A stretch of DNA of 33,908 nucleotides. Origin: Nitrospirota bacterium (lineage in GTDB: Bacteria > Nitrospirota > Thermodesulfovibrionia > Thermodesulfovibrionales > JdFR-85). Shown one piece after another: positions 24,021-31,510 of the stretch. Under the pieces are notes generated by a model. The model saw only the letters and a list, made by a program, of their open reading frames with translations, was not told where the DNA came from and did no database searches. Each line of letters starts with the position of its first letter. Within the stretch, counting starts at the first letter, position 1. The position numbers and the translations under genes are program-made. The DNA is taken from contig JAADIE010000003.1 in NCBI GenBank assembly GCA_013151495.1, positions 1 to 33,908 of the forward strand, written 5' to 3'.

Positions 24021-24527
24021 ATGGGGAAGGACTACCCCAGAGAGATTATTGAACTTGTAAAAAGATTGCATCAGGTTCTGCTTGACAGACATCTCAGTCT
24101 ATCAACAGCAGAAAGCTGTACCGGAGGGAAAGTAGCTGATCTTATTACAGAAGTTCCGGGTGCAAGCAGATTCTTCAAAGGCTCAATAGTTGCCTACTGG
24201 GTTGAAATCAAAAAGAATGTATTAGGTGTTTCTGGAAGGACTATACAGCAAAAAGGGGTTGTAAGCCCTGAGACCGCCGGGGAAATGGCAGAGAGGGTCA
24301 GAAAAATACTAAACACTGATATAGGGCTTTCCACCACCGGGAATTTGGGCCCTGAGGCACTGGAAGGTAAGGATGTGGGGCTTGTGTATCTGGGTGTCTC
24401 CATCTCCGGAACAGGAACCTGGACCAGAGAGTTAAAACTTAAAGGTACAAGACAGGATAATAAGCTCACCGCCTCATTAGAGGCCCTTAAATTTCTTCTA
24501 AACAGGATAGATGGGGAAACAAGTTGA
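24021..24527 (+). CDS. pncC: CinA C-terminal-type nicotinamide-nucleotide amidase
   Basis: 168-residue stand-alone CinA C-terminal domain, which in other bacteria deamidates nicotinamide mononucleotide to nicotinate mononucleotide for NAD recycling. The core T-A-E-S-C-T-G-G-K-V-A with its serine and cysteine is present near residue 30. V-P-G-A-S-R-F-F-K-G-S-I-V-A-Y and the later G-V-V-S-P-E-T-A and S-T-T-G-N-L-G-P segments also match. The N-terminal MoaB-like half of full-length CinA is missing. The cinA-recA neighbourhood is a familiar one, also seen in competence operons. Its TGA overlaps the TTG start of thpR. Confidence 0.93.
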   Translation: MGKDYPREIIELVKRLHQVLLDRHLSLSTAESCTGGKVADLITEVPGASRFFKGSIVAYWVEIKKNVLGVSGRTIQQKGVVSPETAGEMAERVRKILNTDIGLSTTGNLGPEALEGKDVGLVYLGVSISGTGTWTRELKLKGTRQDNKLTASLEALKFLLNRIDGETS

Positions 24528-25090
24528 GGTTATTCATTGCCATTGATATACCAGATGAGATCAAAAGAGCCATTTCCGAGCTAATCGGAAGGCTCAAGAA
24601 AACCGGCTCAGATGTTAAATGGGTTCGTCCTGAGACAGTGCATATAACTCTGAAATTTCTCGGAGAGGTGGAAGAATCAAAGATTAAAGCAATAACTGAC
24701 CGTCTGGAAATGATTTCTAAAAGGCATGCACCCTTTGAACTGGAGGCTGTGGGCACCGGGGTCTTTCCCGATTACTCAAGGCCAAGAGTACTGTGGATAG
24801 GTATCAGGCAAAATGAAGAGGTACAGAAGATTTATGAAGAGATAAATACAGAGCTAAAGGCCCTTGGCTTTGAAGAGGAAAACAGGGCATTTAAGCCCCA
24901 TCTAACCATTGGGAGGGTAAAATCAAGGTCTGGTCTGAATCAGACCCTTAAGACCCTGAGAGGATTCAGCAAAAGAGACTTTGGTAAAATATCTGTTAAG
25001 GAGATACTACTTATGAAAAGCACACTAAAACCAACAGGGGCAGAATATGAAAAGATACATGTCTCGGCCCTTAGGAAGGAGGATCTATGA
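24524..25090 (+). CDS. thpR: RNA 2',3'-cyclic phosphodiesterase
   Basis: 188-residue member of the 2H phosphoesterase (LigT/ThpR) family that opens 2',3'-cyclic phosphates on RNA ends. Its two H-x-T/S-x signatures are V-H-I-T-L-K-F-L-G near residue 42 and P-H-L-T-I-G-R near 126. It starts at TTG (R-L-F-I-A-I-D-I-P), overlapping the pncC stop as TTGA, with GGGGA 7 nt upstream. The end overlaps the recA start as ATGA, and an AGGAAGGAGG near its 3' end is the recA ribosome site. Confidence 0.93.
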   Translation: MRLFIAIDIPDEIKRAISELIGRLKKTGSDVKWVRPETVHITLKFLGEVEESKIKAITDRLEMISKRHAPFELEAVGTGVFPDYSRPRVLWIGIRQNEEVQKIYEEINTELKALGFEEENRAFKPHLTIGRVKSRSGLNQTLKTLRGFSKRDFGKISVKEILLMKSTLKPTGAEYEKIHVSALRKEDL

Positions 25091-26097
25091 ATAAAGACAA
25101 GCTAAAGGCCCTTGAGATGGCTATCTCTCAGATTGAAAGAAGCTTTGGCAAGGGCACCATAATGCGCCTTGGAGACAAGGGCAAGTTCGAAGGGATACAG
25201 ACCATATCAACAGGCTCGCTCACCCTTGATATTGCCACTGGCATTGGTGGTTTTCCCAGAGGTAGGGTAATTGAGATTTATGGACCTGAGTCATCTGGAA
25301 AGACCACCCTTGCCCTGAGTGCCATTGCTGAGGCACAGAAGGCAGGAGGGGTTGCAGCCTTCATCGATGCTGAACATGCCCTTGATATTGGGTATGCTGC
25401 CAAAATCGGTGTAAATATTGAGGACCTTCTTGTGTCGCAGCCCGACACTGGTGAGCAGGCCCTTGAAATTGCCGAGGCACTGGTAAGAAGTGGGGCAGTC
25501 GATATAATTGTGATAGACTCTGTAGCAGCCCTTGTACCAAAGGCTGAGATAGAGGGGGAAATGGGTGATAGCCTGCCCGGGCTTCATGCAAGACTGATGA
25601 GTCAGGCCCTGAGGAAACTTACTGCTGCCATCTCCCGCTCACTTACTACCGTGATATTCATTAACCAGATCAGGATGAAGATAGGTGTTATGTTTGGTAA
25701 CCCTGAAACCACCACAGGTGGCACTGCTCTGAAGTTTTACTCTTCTATGCGTCTTGACATCAGAAAGATCGACAATATCAAGACCGGTCAGGACACCATA
25801 GGTGGAAGAGTAAGGGTAAAGATTGTCAAAAACAAGGTTGCCCCTCCCTTTAAGCAGGCCGAGTTCGATATCTATTTCAACGAAGGCATCTCAAAGGAAG
25901 GAGAATTGATAGACCTTGGAGTTGCTGCTAATATTATTGACAAGGCAGGGGCTTGGTACAGCTATGGAGGCACCAGGATAGGCCAGGGAAGAGAAAATGC
26001 AAAGGAGTACCTACGAAACCATCCAGAGGTGGCAAAGGAGATAGAGGAAAAGATACTGGAGAAATACAACCTTAGGAGGAATGATGGAGATCAATGA
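25087..26097 (+). CDS. recA: Recombinase RecA
   Basis: 336-residue recombinase that coats single-stranded DNA for strand exchange and SOS signalling. Walker A GPESSGKT is at 66-73 as in E. coli. The Walker B region [12 protein letters not shown], the L1 loop [10 protein letters not shown] and the L2 region with N-P-E-T-T-T-G-G are all intact. The C-terminal acidic tail is short. An AGGAGG site precedes the ATG. It sits inside an operon (pgpA-pncC-thpR-recA-pilT-recX) and I see no SOS box nearby, so DNA-damage control is uncertain. Its end overlaps pilT by 17 nt. Confidence 0.98.
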   Translation: MNKDKLKALEMAISQIERSFGKGTIMRLGDKGKFEGIQTISTGSLTLDIATGIGGFPRGRVIEIYGPESSGKTTLALSAIAEAQKAGGVAAFIDAEHALDIGYAAKIGVNIEDLLVSQPDTGEQALEIAEALVRSGAVDIIVIDSVAALVPKAEIEGEMGDSLPGLHARLMSQALRKLTAAISRSLTTVIFINQIRMKIGVMFGNPETTTGGTALKFYSSMRLDIRKIDNIKTGQDTIGGRVRVKIVKNKVAPPFKQAEFDIYFNEGISKEGELIDLGVAANIIDKAGAWYSYGGTRIGQGRENAKEYLRNHPEVAKEIEEKILEKYNLRRNDGDQ

Positions 26098-27232
26098 GCT
26101 CCTGAAAAAAGCCTATAGCATGGAGGCATCTGACCTGCACATCAAGGTAGGCTCTCCGCCTATAATGAGGATCCATGGAGAGCTTGTGCCCATGAATGAG
26201 GAGGGCAGAATAACGGCTGAACAGGCCCTTAAAATGGCCTTTCAGGTTATGAACCAGTCACAAAGAGAGATCTTTAAAAGGAAACAGGATATAGACCTTG
26301 CCTACAGTGTTACTGGGCTAGGCAGGTTTCGATGTAATGTGTTTGTTCAAAGAGGTACGGTGGGTCTTGTTTTCAGGGTCATTCCCATGAAAATACCAAC
26401 CATTGATGAGTTAAACCTGCCTGAGGTACTTAAAAAAATAGCCCTTGAGCCAAGAGGGCTTATCCTCGTAACCGGTACTACTGGTAGTGGTAAATCAACC
26501 ACCCTGGCTGCCATGATCGACCACATAAATGCCAATAAGACCTATAACATCATCACCATAGAGGACCCCATTGAGTATCTTCATCGTGATAAAAAGAGCA
26601 TTGTAAATCAGCGAGAGGTGGGCTCTGATACCGAGTCATTCAGTAAGGCACTGAGAGCAGCCCTTCGTCAGGACCCTGATGTAATACTGGTTGGTGAGAT
26701 GAGAGACTTCGAGACAATCCAGACAGCACTAACTGCAGCAGAGACAGGTCATCTGGTCCTCAGTACACTTCATACCACCGATGCAACCGAGACAATAAAC
26801 CGAATTATCACAGTCTTTCCACCCTATCAGCATAAACAAATCCGTATTCAGCTTGCCTCTATTCTAAAGGGTATTATCTCCATGCGTCTTGTTCCCCGTG
26901 CAGATGGAAGTGGTCGAGTTCCGGCTGTTGAGGTAATGATCGCCACAGAGACCATACGCGATTGCATTATAGACCCGGACAAAACAAAGCTTATAGCCGA
27001 TGTAATAGCAAAAAGCAAGCTTCATTATGGTATGCAGACCTTTGACCAGTCTCTTTACGACCTCTACAAGAAAGGGCTTATAACCTATGAAGAGGCCCTG
27101 AGAAGGGCTACAAATCCGGATGATTTTGCACTTAAGGTTAAAGGTATACAGTCAACCAGTGATCTTACTTTTGAACAAAATGAAATGAGTGATGGAGGAG
27201 ATGAAATCCCGATCGAACGGTTCCACAAGTGA
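26081..27232 (+). CDS. pilT: PilT family type IV pilus retraction ATPase
   Basis: 383-residue hexameric ATPase that powers pilus retraction in twitching and DNA uptake. It has an N-terminal PAS-like domain, Walker A GTTGSGKS (132-139), the Asp box ([12 protein letters not shown]), Walker B ([12 protein letters not shown]) and His box ([10 protein letters not shown]). The C-terminal AIRNLIRE motif of PilT is replaced by T-I-R-D-C-I-I-D-P, so PilT versus a PilT-like paralogue stays open. A C-terminal tail of about 25 residues goes beyond the usual length. It overlaps recA by 17 nt and recX by 32-44 nt; TAGGAGG precedes the ATG. Confidence 0.9.
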   Translation: MMEINELLKKAYSMEASDLHIKVGSPPIMRIHGELVPMNEEGRITAEQALKMAFQVMNQSQREIFKRKQDIDLAYSVTGLGRFRCNVFVQRGTVGLVFRVIPMKIPTIDELNLPEVLKKIALEPRGLILVTGTTGSGKSTTLAAMIDHINANKTYNIITIEDPIEYLHRDKKSIVNQREVGSDTESFSKALRAALRQDPDVILVGEMRDFETIQTALTAAETGHLVLSTLHTTDATETINRIITVFPPYQHKQIRIQLASILKGIISMRLVPRADGSGRVPAVEVMIATETIRDCIIDPDKTKLIADVIAKSKLHYGMQTFDQSLYDLYKKGLITYEEALRRATNPDDFALKVKGIQSTSDLTFEQNEMSDGGDEIPIERFHK

Positions 27233-27671
27233 TCCCCTCTCATACGCCTTTCGATTACTGAACCTGAGGGGGCGTAGCACAAAAGAGCTAAGCTTCAGAC
27301 TAAAATTAAAAGGCTTCAGTACCGAGGAGATTGAATCCACTATTGAATATCTTAAAAACAGGGGTTTTATTGACGATCTGGCCCTGGCAAGACAGTTACT
27401 TGATTATGGCCTTAATGTAAAGGGCTATGGTATAAAGGGGCTCAGGGACTTTCTAAGAAAAAGAGGAATAAAGGAAGATCAGATAAGAGAACTCCTTGAT
27501 GATAACCTGGATGAATATCCAGCGGCCCTTAAAGTAGCTACAAGGGCCTTAGAGAAAAACAAAAACAGACCAAAAGAGGTTCAAAAACAGAGAATTTATG
27601 GTCTGCTCTATAGACGGGGTTACAGTTATGATACAATAAAAAGGGTCCTGAAAGAGCTATCTATTGATTGA
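27189..27671 (+). CDS. recX: Regulatory protein RecX
   Basis: About 156-160 residues. RecX binds RecA filaments and limits their growth. Three helical repeats are visible: A-F-R-L-L-N-L-R-G-R-S-T-K-E-L, the I-D-D-L-A-L-A-R-Q-L-L-D segment with G-I-K-G-L-R-D-F-L, and a final Y-G-L-L-Y-R-R-G-Y-S-Y-D-T-I. The start is unclear: GTG 27189 or ATG 27192 lack ribosome sites, while ATG 27201 has GGAGG only 2 nt away. All lie inside pilT, so translation is coupled. recX is usually next to recA; here pilT separates them. Confidence 0.9.
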   Translation: MMEEMKSRSNGSTSDPLSYAFRLLNLRGRSTKELSFRLKLKGFSTEEIESTIEYLKNRGFIDDLALARQLLDYGLNVKGYGIKGLRDFLRKRGIKEDQIRELLDDNLDEYPAALKVATRALEKNKNRPKEVQKQRIYGLLYRRGYSYDTIKRVLKELSID

Positions 27672-27692
27672 ACTGTAATAATTAGAGCATAA

Positions 27693-27710
27693 GGGTTATA
27701 ATATTAACCC
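27693..27710 (+). promoter_or_regulatory. -10 box inside a palindrome before the lipoprotein gene
   Basis: TATAAT at 27697-27702 lies inside GGGTTA-N6-TAACCC, a perfect 6-bp inverted repeat. The predicted start is near 27709 with a leader of about 32 nt carrying GGGAGG. The palindrome could be an operator or a weak hairpin; no T-run follows, so it is not a terminator. Confidence 0.45.
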
Positions 27711-27740
27711 ATAAATTTGCAAACACAGGGAGGTTAAATC

Positions 27741-28082
27741 ATGAAAAGACTTTCTTTATTGTTTTTGATAATCTCTGTTATAGCCCTGACATTTTCCTGT
27801 ACAAAGGCCATGCGATACACAAATGAAGAGATAAGTAAATTTCCTCCTCAGATTCAGGAGCACATCAGAAAAGGTGAGGTTGTAACTGGTATGACCATGC
27901 AACAGGTACGATATGCCTGGGGGGCGCCAGCCAAAATAAAGGTCCTGCCATCAACTGATGAGGGTAAAGAGCGGGTTCAGTGGGAGTACAGACGGATGTT
28001 TGGGGCCTTCAAGACCTATTTAAGGTTTACCGATGGCGTATTAACCGAGATAATCAGTACAGAGCCTGGAATCGCAAAATAG
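27741..28082 (+). CDS. Small outer-envelope lipoprotein
   Basis: 113 residues with a lipoprotein signal: hydrophobic segment then the lipobox L-T-F-S-C (cysteine 20), so the mature protein is lipid-anchored. The C-terminal part (V-V-T-G-M-T-M-Q-Q-V-R-Y-A-W-G-A-P, then W-E-Y-R-R and L-R-F-T-D-G-V-L-T-E-I) resembles the SmpA/OmlA or BLIP-like fold, with the usual pattern of Gly-Met-Thr, Val and Trp-Gly-x-Pro. The exact role is unknown; a BamE-like function would be a guess. It has its own -10 and a GGGAGG ribosome site. Confidence 0.82.
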   Translation: MKRLSLLFLIISVIALTFSCTKAMRYTNEEISKFPPQIQEHIRKGEVVTGMTMQQVRYAWGAPAKIKVLPSTDEGKERVQWEYRRMFGAFKTYLRFTDGVLTEIISTEPGIAK

Positions 28083-28107
28083 ATCTTAATTTACAGAGGT
28101 ACACATA

Positions 28108-30729
28108 ATGAAAGGTAAAGAAATCCGACAGCAATTTCTTGAGTACTTCAGAAAGAATGCCCATGAGGTGGTAAAAAGCTCACCCCTTCTACCTCATGAT
28201 GACCCAACCCTTCTTTTTACCAATGCGGGAATGGTCCAGTTCAAGGGAGTCTTCCTTGGCCTTGAAAAGCGTCCCTACAGCAGGGCAACAAGCTGCCAGA
28301 AATGCATGCGAGCAGGTGGCAAACACAACGATCTGGAAAATGTTGGTCATACGGCAAGGCATCATACCTTTTTTGAGATGCTGGGGAACTTTTCCTTTGG
28401 CGACTACTTCAAGGCAGATGCAATCAAATTTGCCTGGGAGTTACTGACAGACTGGTTCAGCCTGCCAAAGGATAAACTCTGGGTCTCGGTCTACGAAGAG
28501 GATGATGAGGCAGAGAATCTCTGGAAGGAACTTACCGATGTCAACCCATCACAGATTGTCCGCTTCGGGGCAAAGGACAACTTCTGGCAGATGGGTGATA
28601 CTGGCCCATGTGGCCCCTGCTCAGAGATAATCATAGACCAGGGCCCCGAGGCTGGTTGTGGAAGGCCTGAATGTAACATAGAATGTGACTGCGACAGGTA
28701 TCTTGAGCTCTGGAATCTGGTCTTTATGCAATACAACCGCGACGCCCAGGGTAACCTTACACCGCTTCCAAAGCCCAGCATCGACACTGGAATGGGACTT
28801 GAAAGAATAACCGCCGTGCTTCAGGGAAAACTCAACAATTATGATACCGACCTATTTATGCCTATAATAGATCAGATTACCACTTTAAAGGGCCTGACCT
28901 ACCATAAGGACCCAAAAACAGATGCATCCATCAGGGTTATTGCCGATCATATTAGGGCATCCGTGTTCCTTCTCTCTGAGGGATTGGTACCATCAAATGA
29001 GGGAAGGGGATATGTGCTTCGCCGTATAATCAGGAGGGCATCCAGACATGCCAGATTGCTTGGTGCTGAGGAGCCCTTTCTGCACAAGATAGTTGATTCT
29101 GTAGTGGATTCAATGGGAGAAACCTACCCAGAGATTATAGATGAAAGTGAAAGGGTCAAAAAGCTGCTTAAGATAGAGGAGGAGCGTTTTATAAGGACGG
29201 TTGAGAAGGGAATGCAGCTTTTTGATGAGGTTATCAAAGATGTCAGGGCCAAAGGAAGCGATACCATACCGGGGGAAGAGGTCTTCAGGCTATACGATAC
29301 CTATGGGTTTCCAATAGATCTTGCCCGTGATATAGCAAATGATGAGGGATTGAAAATAGATGAAGAGGGCTTTCAGAGAGCACTCCAGGAGCAGAGAAGA
29401 CGAGCACGGGCATCCTGGGAGGCAGAGGATAAGACAGTGGCCAGGATTTATTCCGAGGCTGTTGAGAAAGCTGGAGAAACTGAATTTGTGGGATACGAAA
29501 AACTCTCTGAAGAGGTCACGGTAAGATTCATTATCAAAGATGGCAGCCCCGTTGAATCCCTTAAAGAGGGTCAAGAGGGTGAGGTTATCCTAAATAGAAC
29601 TCCCTTTTATGCTGAATCTGGTGGCCAGGTTGGTGATACAGGCACCCTGCATTCAGACAAATGCCATATTCTTGTTAAGGATACAAAAAAACCTGTACAG
29701 GGGCTTCATGTGCATCATGTCAAAGTATTGAGAGGCGAAATAACCCCGGGTGATACACTAACTGCCACTGTGGATAAAGAGAGACGTTATGATATTATGC
29801 GTAATCATACAGCAACCCATCTGCTACACAAGGCACTACAGATGGTACTTGGTGAGCATGTAAAACAGTCTGGCTCTCTTGTTGCGCCTGAGAGATTAAG
29901 GTTCGACTTTACCCACTACGATGCCCTTTCCGAGGATGAATTCAGGGAGATTGAGGATATAGTTAATGAAAAGATCATGGAAGACCTGAAGGTAAAAACA
30001 GAGGTCATGGACATTGAAGAGGCACTCAACTCCGGGGCTATGGCCCTTTTTGATGAAAAATACGGTGATAAGGTACGGGTGGTATCAGCCGGTAGTTTCA
30101 GTAAAGAACTCTGTGGTGGTACCCATTGTTCATCAACCGGTCAGATTGGCACCTTTGTCATCACATCCGAAGGCAGCGTGGCAGCTGGTATTAGAAGAAT
30201 AGAGGCCCTTACCGGAAAAGGCGCTATTAACTACCTGAGAGAAAAGAGAAAAGAGGTAGAACAGATTAAGGAAATCCTTAAGACCGACTCACCAATTAAC
30301 AGAATAGAAAGGCTCCTTGCTGACCTTAAAAGGCTTGAAAAGGAGGTCGAGCGTTTAAAGACATCAGGAGCTGGTGATATAATTTCTGAGGCTGTTCAGG
30401 GTGCCAAAGAGATTAATGGTGCAAAGGTAGTAGCAATAGTTAAAGAGGGACTGAATCACAAAGAGCTAAGGCTTCTTGCCGACAGGATCAAAGACAAACT
30501 ACATTCAGGTGTGATTATTGCTGGCTCTGTACAGGACGGACAGGCCGCTATGGTCTGTATGGTTACAAAGGACCTGACAGATAAGTTTCATGCAGGAGAG
30601 ATTATTAAGAAGATTGCACGGCTCACCTCAGGAAAAGGTGGTGGCAAGGATGTACTTGCCCAGGGAGGCACTAAAGAAACCGAGAGTTTTATAAAAGTGC
30701 TTAACAACATAGAGGAGATTTTCAAATAA
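28108..30729 (+). CDS. alaS: Alanine--tRNA ligase
   Basis: 873-residue class II synthetase that charges and proofreads tRNA-Ala. The catalytic N-terminus opens with E-I-R-Q-Q-F-L-E-Y-F and includes F-T-N-A-G-M-V-Q-F-K. The editing domain zinc ligands are H567 and H571 (H-T-A-T-H) and C669 and H673 (C-G-G-T-H). The C-terminal DHHA1-type domain contains G-K-G-G-G-K-D-V-L-A-Q-G-G. Length is standard. It starts 25 nt after the lipoprotein gene with AGAGGT as ribosome site, and is followed 2 nt later by the DUF2914 gene. Confidence 0.98.
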   Translation: MKGKEIRQQFLEYFRKNAHEVVKSSPLLPHDDPTLLFTNAGMVQFKGVFLGLEKRPYSRATSCQKCMRAGGKHNDLENVGHTARHHTFFEMLGNFSFGDYFKADAIKFAWELLTDWFSLPKDKLWVSVYEEDDEAENLWKELTDVNPSQIVRFGAKDNFWQMGDTGPCGPCSEIIIDQGPEAGCGRPECNIECDCDRYLELWNLVFMQYNRDAQGNLTPLPKPSIDTGMGLERITAVLQGKLNNYDTDLFMPIIDQITTLKGLTYHKDPKTDASIRVIADHIRASVFLLSEGLVPSNEGRGYVLRRIIRRASRHARLLGAEEPFLHKIVDSVVDSMGETYPEIIDESERVKKLLKIEEERFIRTVEKGMQLFDEVIKDVRAKGSDTIPGEEVFRLYDTYGFPIDLARDIANDEGLKIDEEGFQRALQEQRRRARASWEAEDKTVARIYSEAVEKAGETEFVGYEKLSEEVTVRFIIKDGSPVESLKEGQEGEVILNRTPFYAESGGQVGDTGTLHSDKCHILVKDTKKPVQGLHVHHVKVLRGEITPGDTLTATVDKERRYDIMRNHTATHLLHKALQMVLGEHVKQSGSLVAPERLRFDFTHYDALSEDEFREIEDIVNEKIMEDLKVKTEVMDIEEALNSGAMALFDEKYGDKVRVVSAGSFSKELCGGTHCSSTGQIGTFVITSEGSVAAGIRRIEALTGKGAINYLREKRKEVEQIKEILKTDSPINRIERLLADLKRLEKEVERLKTSGAGDIISEAVQGAKEINGAKVVAIVKEGLNHKELRLLADRIKDKLHSGVIIAGSVQDGQAAMVCMVTKDLTDKFHAGEIIKKIARLTSGKGGGKDVLAQGGTKETESFIKVLNNIEEIFK

Positions 30730-30731
30730 AG

Positions 30732-31115
30732 ATGAAAAAGACGGTTTTTCTGCTGTGTGTAATAGCTTTGTTTGTGTTAACAAATACTGTTCATGCAGTA
30801 GAGGTTAAGGATGCGGTACTGGCAAAAGGGGTTGTTGATCTGAAGCCTGTTGAGCCATCAGATCGTTTCGATGCAGATATCGGACGGGTTTACTGTTTTA
30901 CAAGGATTGTGGGAGCTAAGGGAGTTATCCGGATAAAGCATCTATGGTTTTATAAAGATAGATTCATGGCAGAGGTTGTCCTGCCTGTTAAGTCTCCTGA
31001 CTGGCGCACTTACAGCAGCAAACGTATCCTGCCATCATGGAAAGGCCCATGGCGTGTTGATGTCACCACTGAAGATGGGTTGCTACTTAAAAGCCTCCAC
31101 TTTTCAATAGAGTAA
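30732..31115 (+). CDS. Exported DUF2914 domain protein
   Basis: 127-residue protein with a cleavable signal peptide (about 1-22, ending V-H-A). The mature part is a DUF2914 domain: R-F-D-A-D-I-G-R-V-Y-C-F-T-R-I-V-G-A, H-L-W-F-Y-K-D, and R-T-Y-S-S-K-R-I-L-P-S-W-K-G-P-W-R-V-D-V. The family is a small periplasmic beta-rich domain of unknown function. It starts 2 nt after alaS, with GAGGAG inside the alaS end as a distant ribosome site, so it probably rides on alaS transcription. Confidence 0.87.
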   Translation: MKKTVFLLCVIALFVLTNTVHAVEVKDAVLAKGVVDLKPVEPSDRFDADIGRVYCFTRIVGAKGVIRIKHLWFYKDRFMAEVVLPVKSPDWRTYSSKRILPSWKGPWRVDVTTEDGLLLKSLHFSIE

Positions 31116-31128
31116 GCCCCAACTTTAG

Positions 31129-31137
31129 TGATATAAT
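31129..31137 (+). promoter_or_regulatory. Extended -10 promoter of the phasin-like gene
   Basis: TGATATAAT (TGn plus perfect TATAAT), predicted start near 31144, leader about 37 nt with AAAGGAGGG before the ATG. This is a conventional leadered promoter, useful as contrast to the leaderless set. Confidence 0.55.
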
Positions 31138-31180
31138 AAAAACAAGAACTTCTAAACATGGAAACAAAAAGGAGGGTTGT

Positions 31181-31510
31181 ATGAATCTATTCGAGATTAT
31201 TAGAAATGCAATGCTTGCTGGTTTTGGTGCCCAGCAAAAGATGAAGGAGTTTATCGATGAGCTTGTAAAAAAAGGTGAACTCAGTGAATCACAGGGTGCT
31301 AAACTTGTAAAAGAGTTTACGGAAAGGGCTGAAAAAAGCTCTGACGAATTCAGCAAAACCCTGACCGATGCCATTCAGAAGGCCCTTGAAAAAATGAACA
31401 TCCCTACAAAAGAGGATATCGAAACCATTAACAAAAAGATCAAATCCCTTTCAGCAAGAGTAAAAAAATTAGAGGAGTCTCTGGAGAAATCCACCCAACA
31501 GGATAGCTAA
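31181..31510 (+). CDS. Phasin-like coiled-coil protein
   Basis: 109 residues, almost all helix. It matches the PhaF/phasin-like family (COG3937 type): an N-terminal helix F-E-I-I-R-N-A-M-L-A-G-F-G-A, then E-F-I-D-E-L-V-K-K-G-E-L-S-E-S-Q-G and a C-terminal coiled coil with regular hydrophobic spacing (about 75-105). No polyhydroxyalkanoate synthase is in the window, so granule binding is not supported. Its TAA overlaps the ubiB ATG by 1 nt, which suggests a functional link to UbiB. The ribosome site is strong. Confidence 0.8.
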   Translation: MNLFEIIRNAMLAGFGAQQKMKEFIDELVKKGELSESQGAKLVKEFTERAEKSSDEFSKTLTDAIQKALEKMNIPTKEDIETINKKIKSLSARVKKLEESLEKSTQQDS

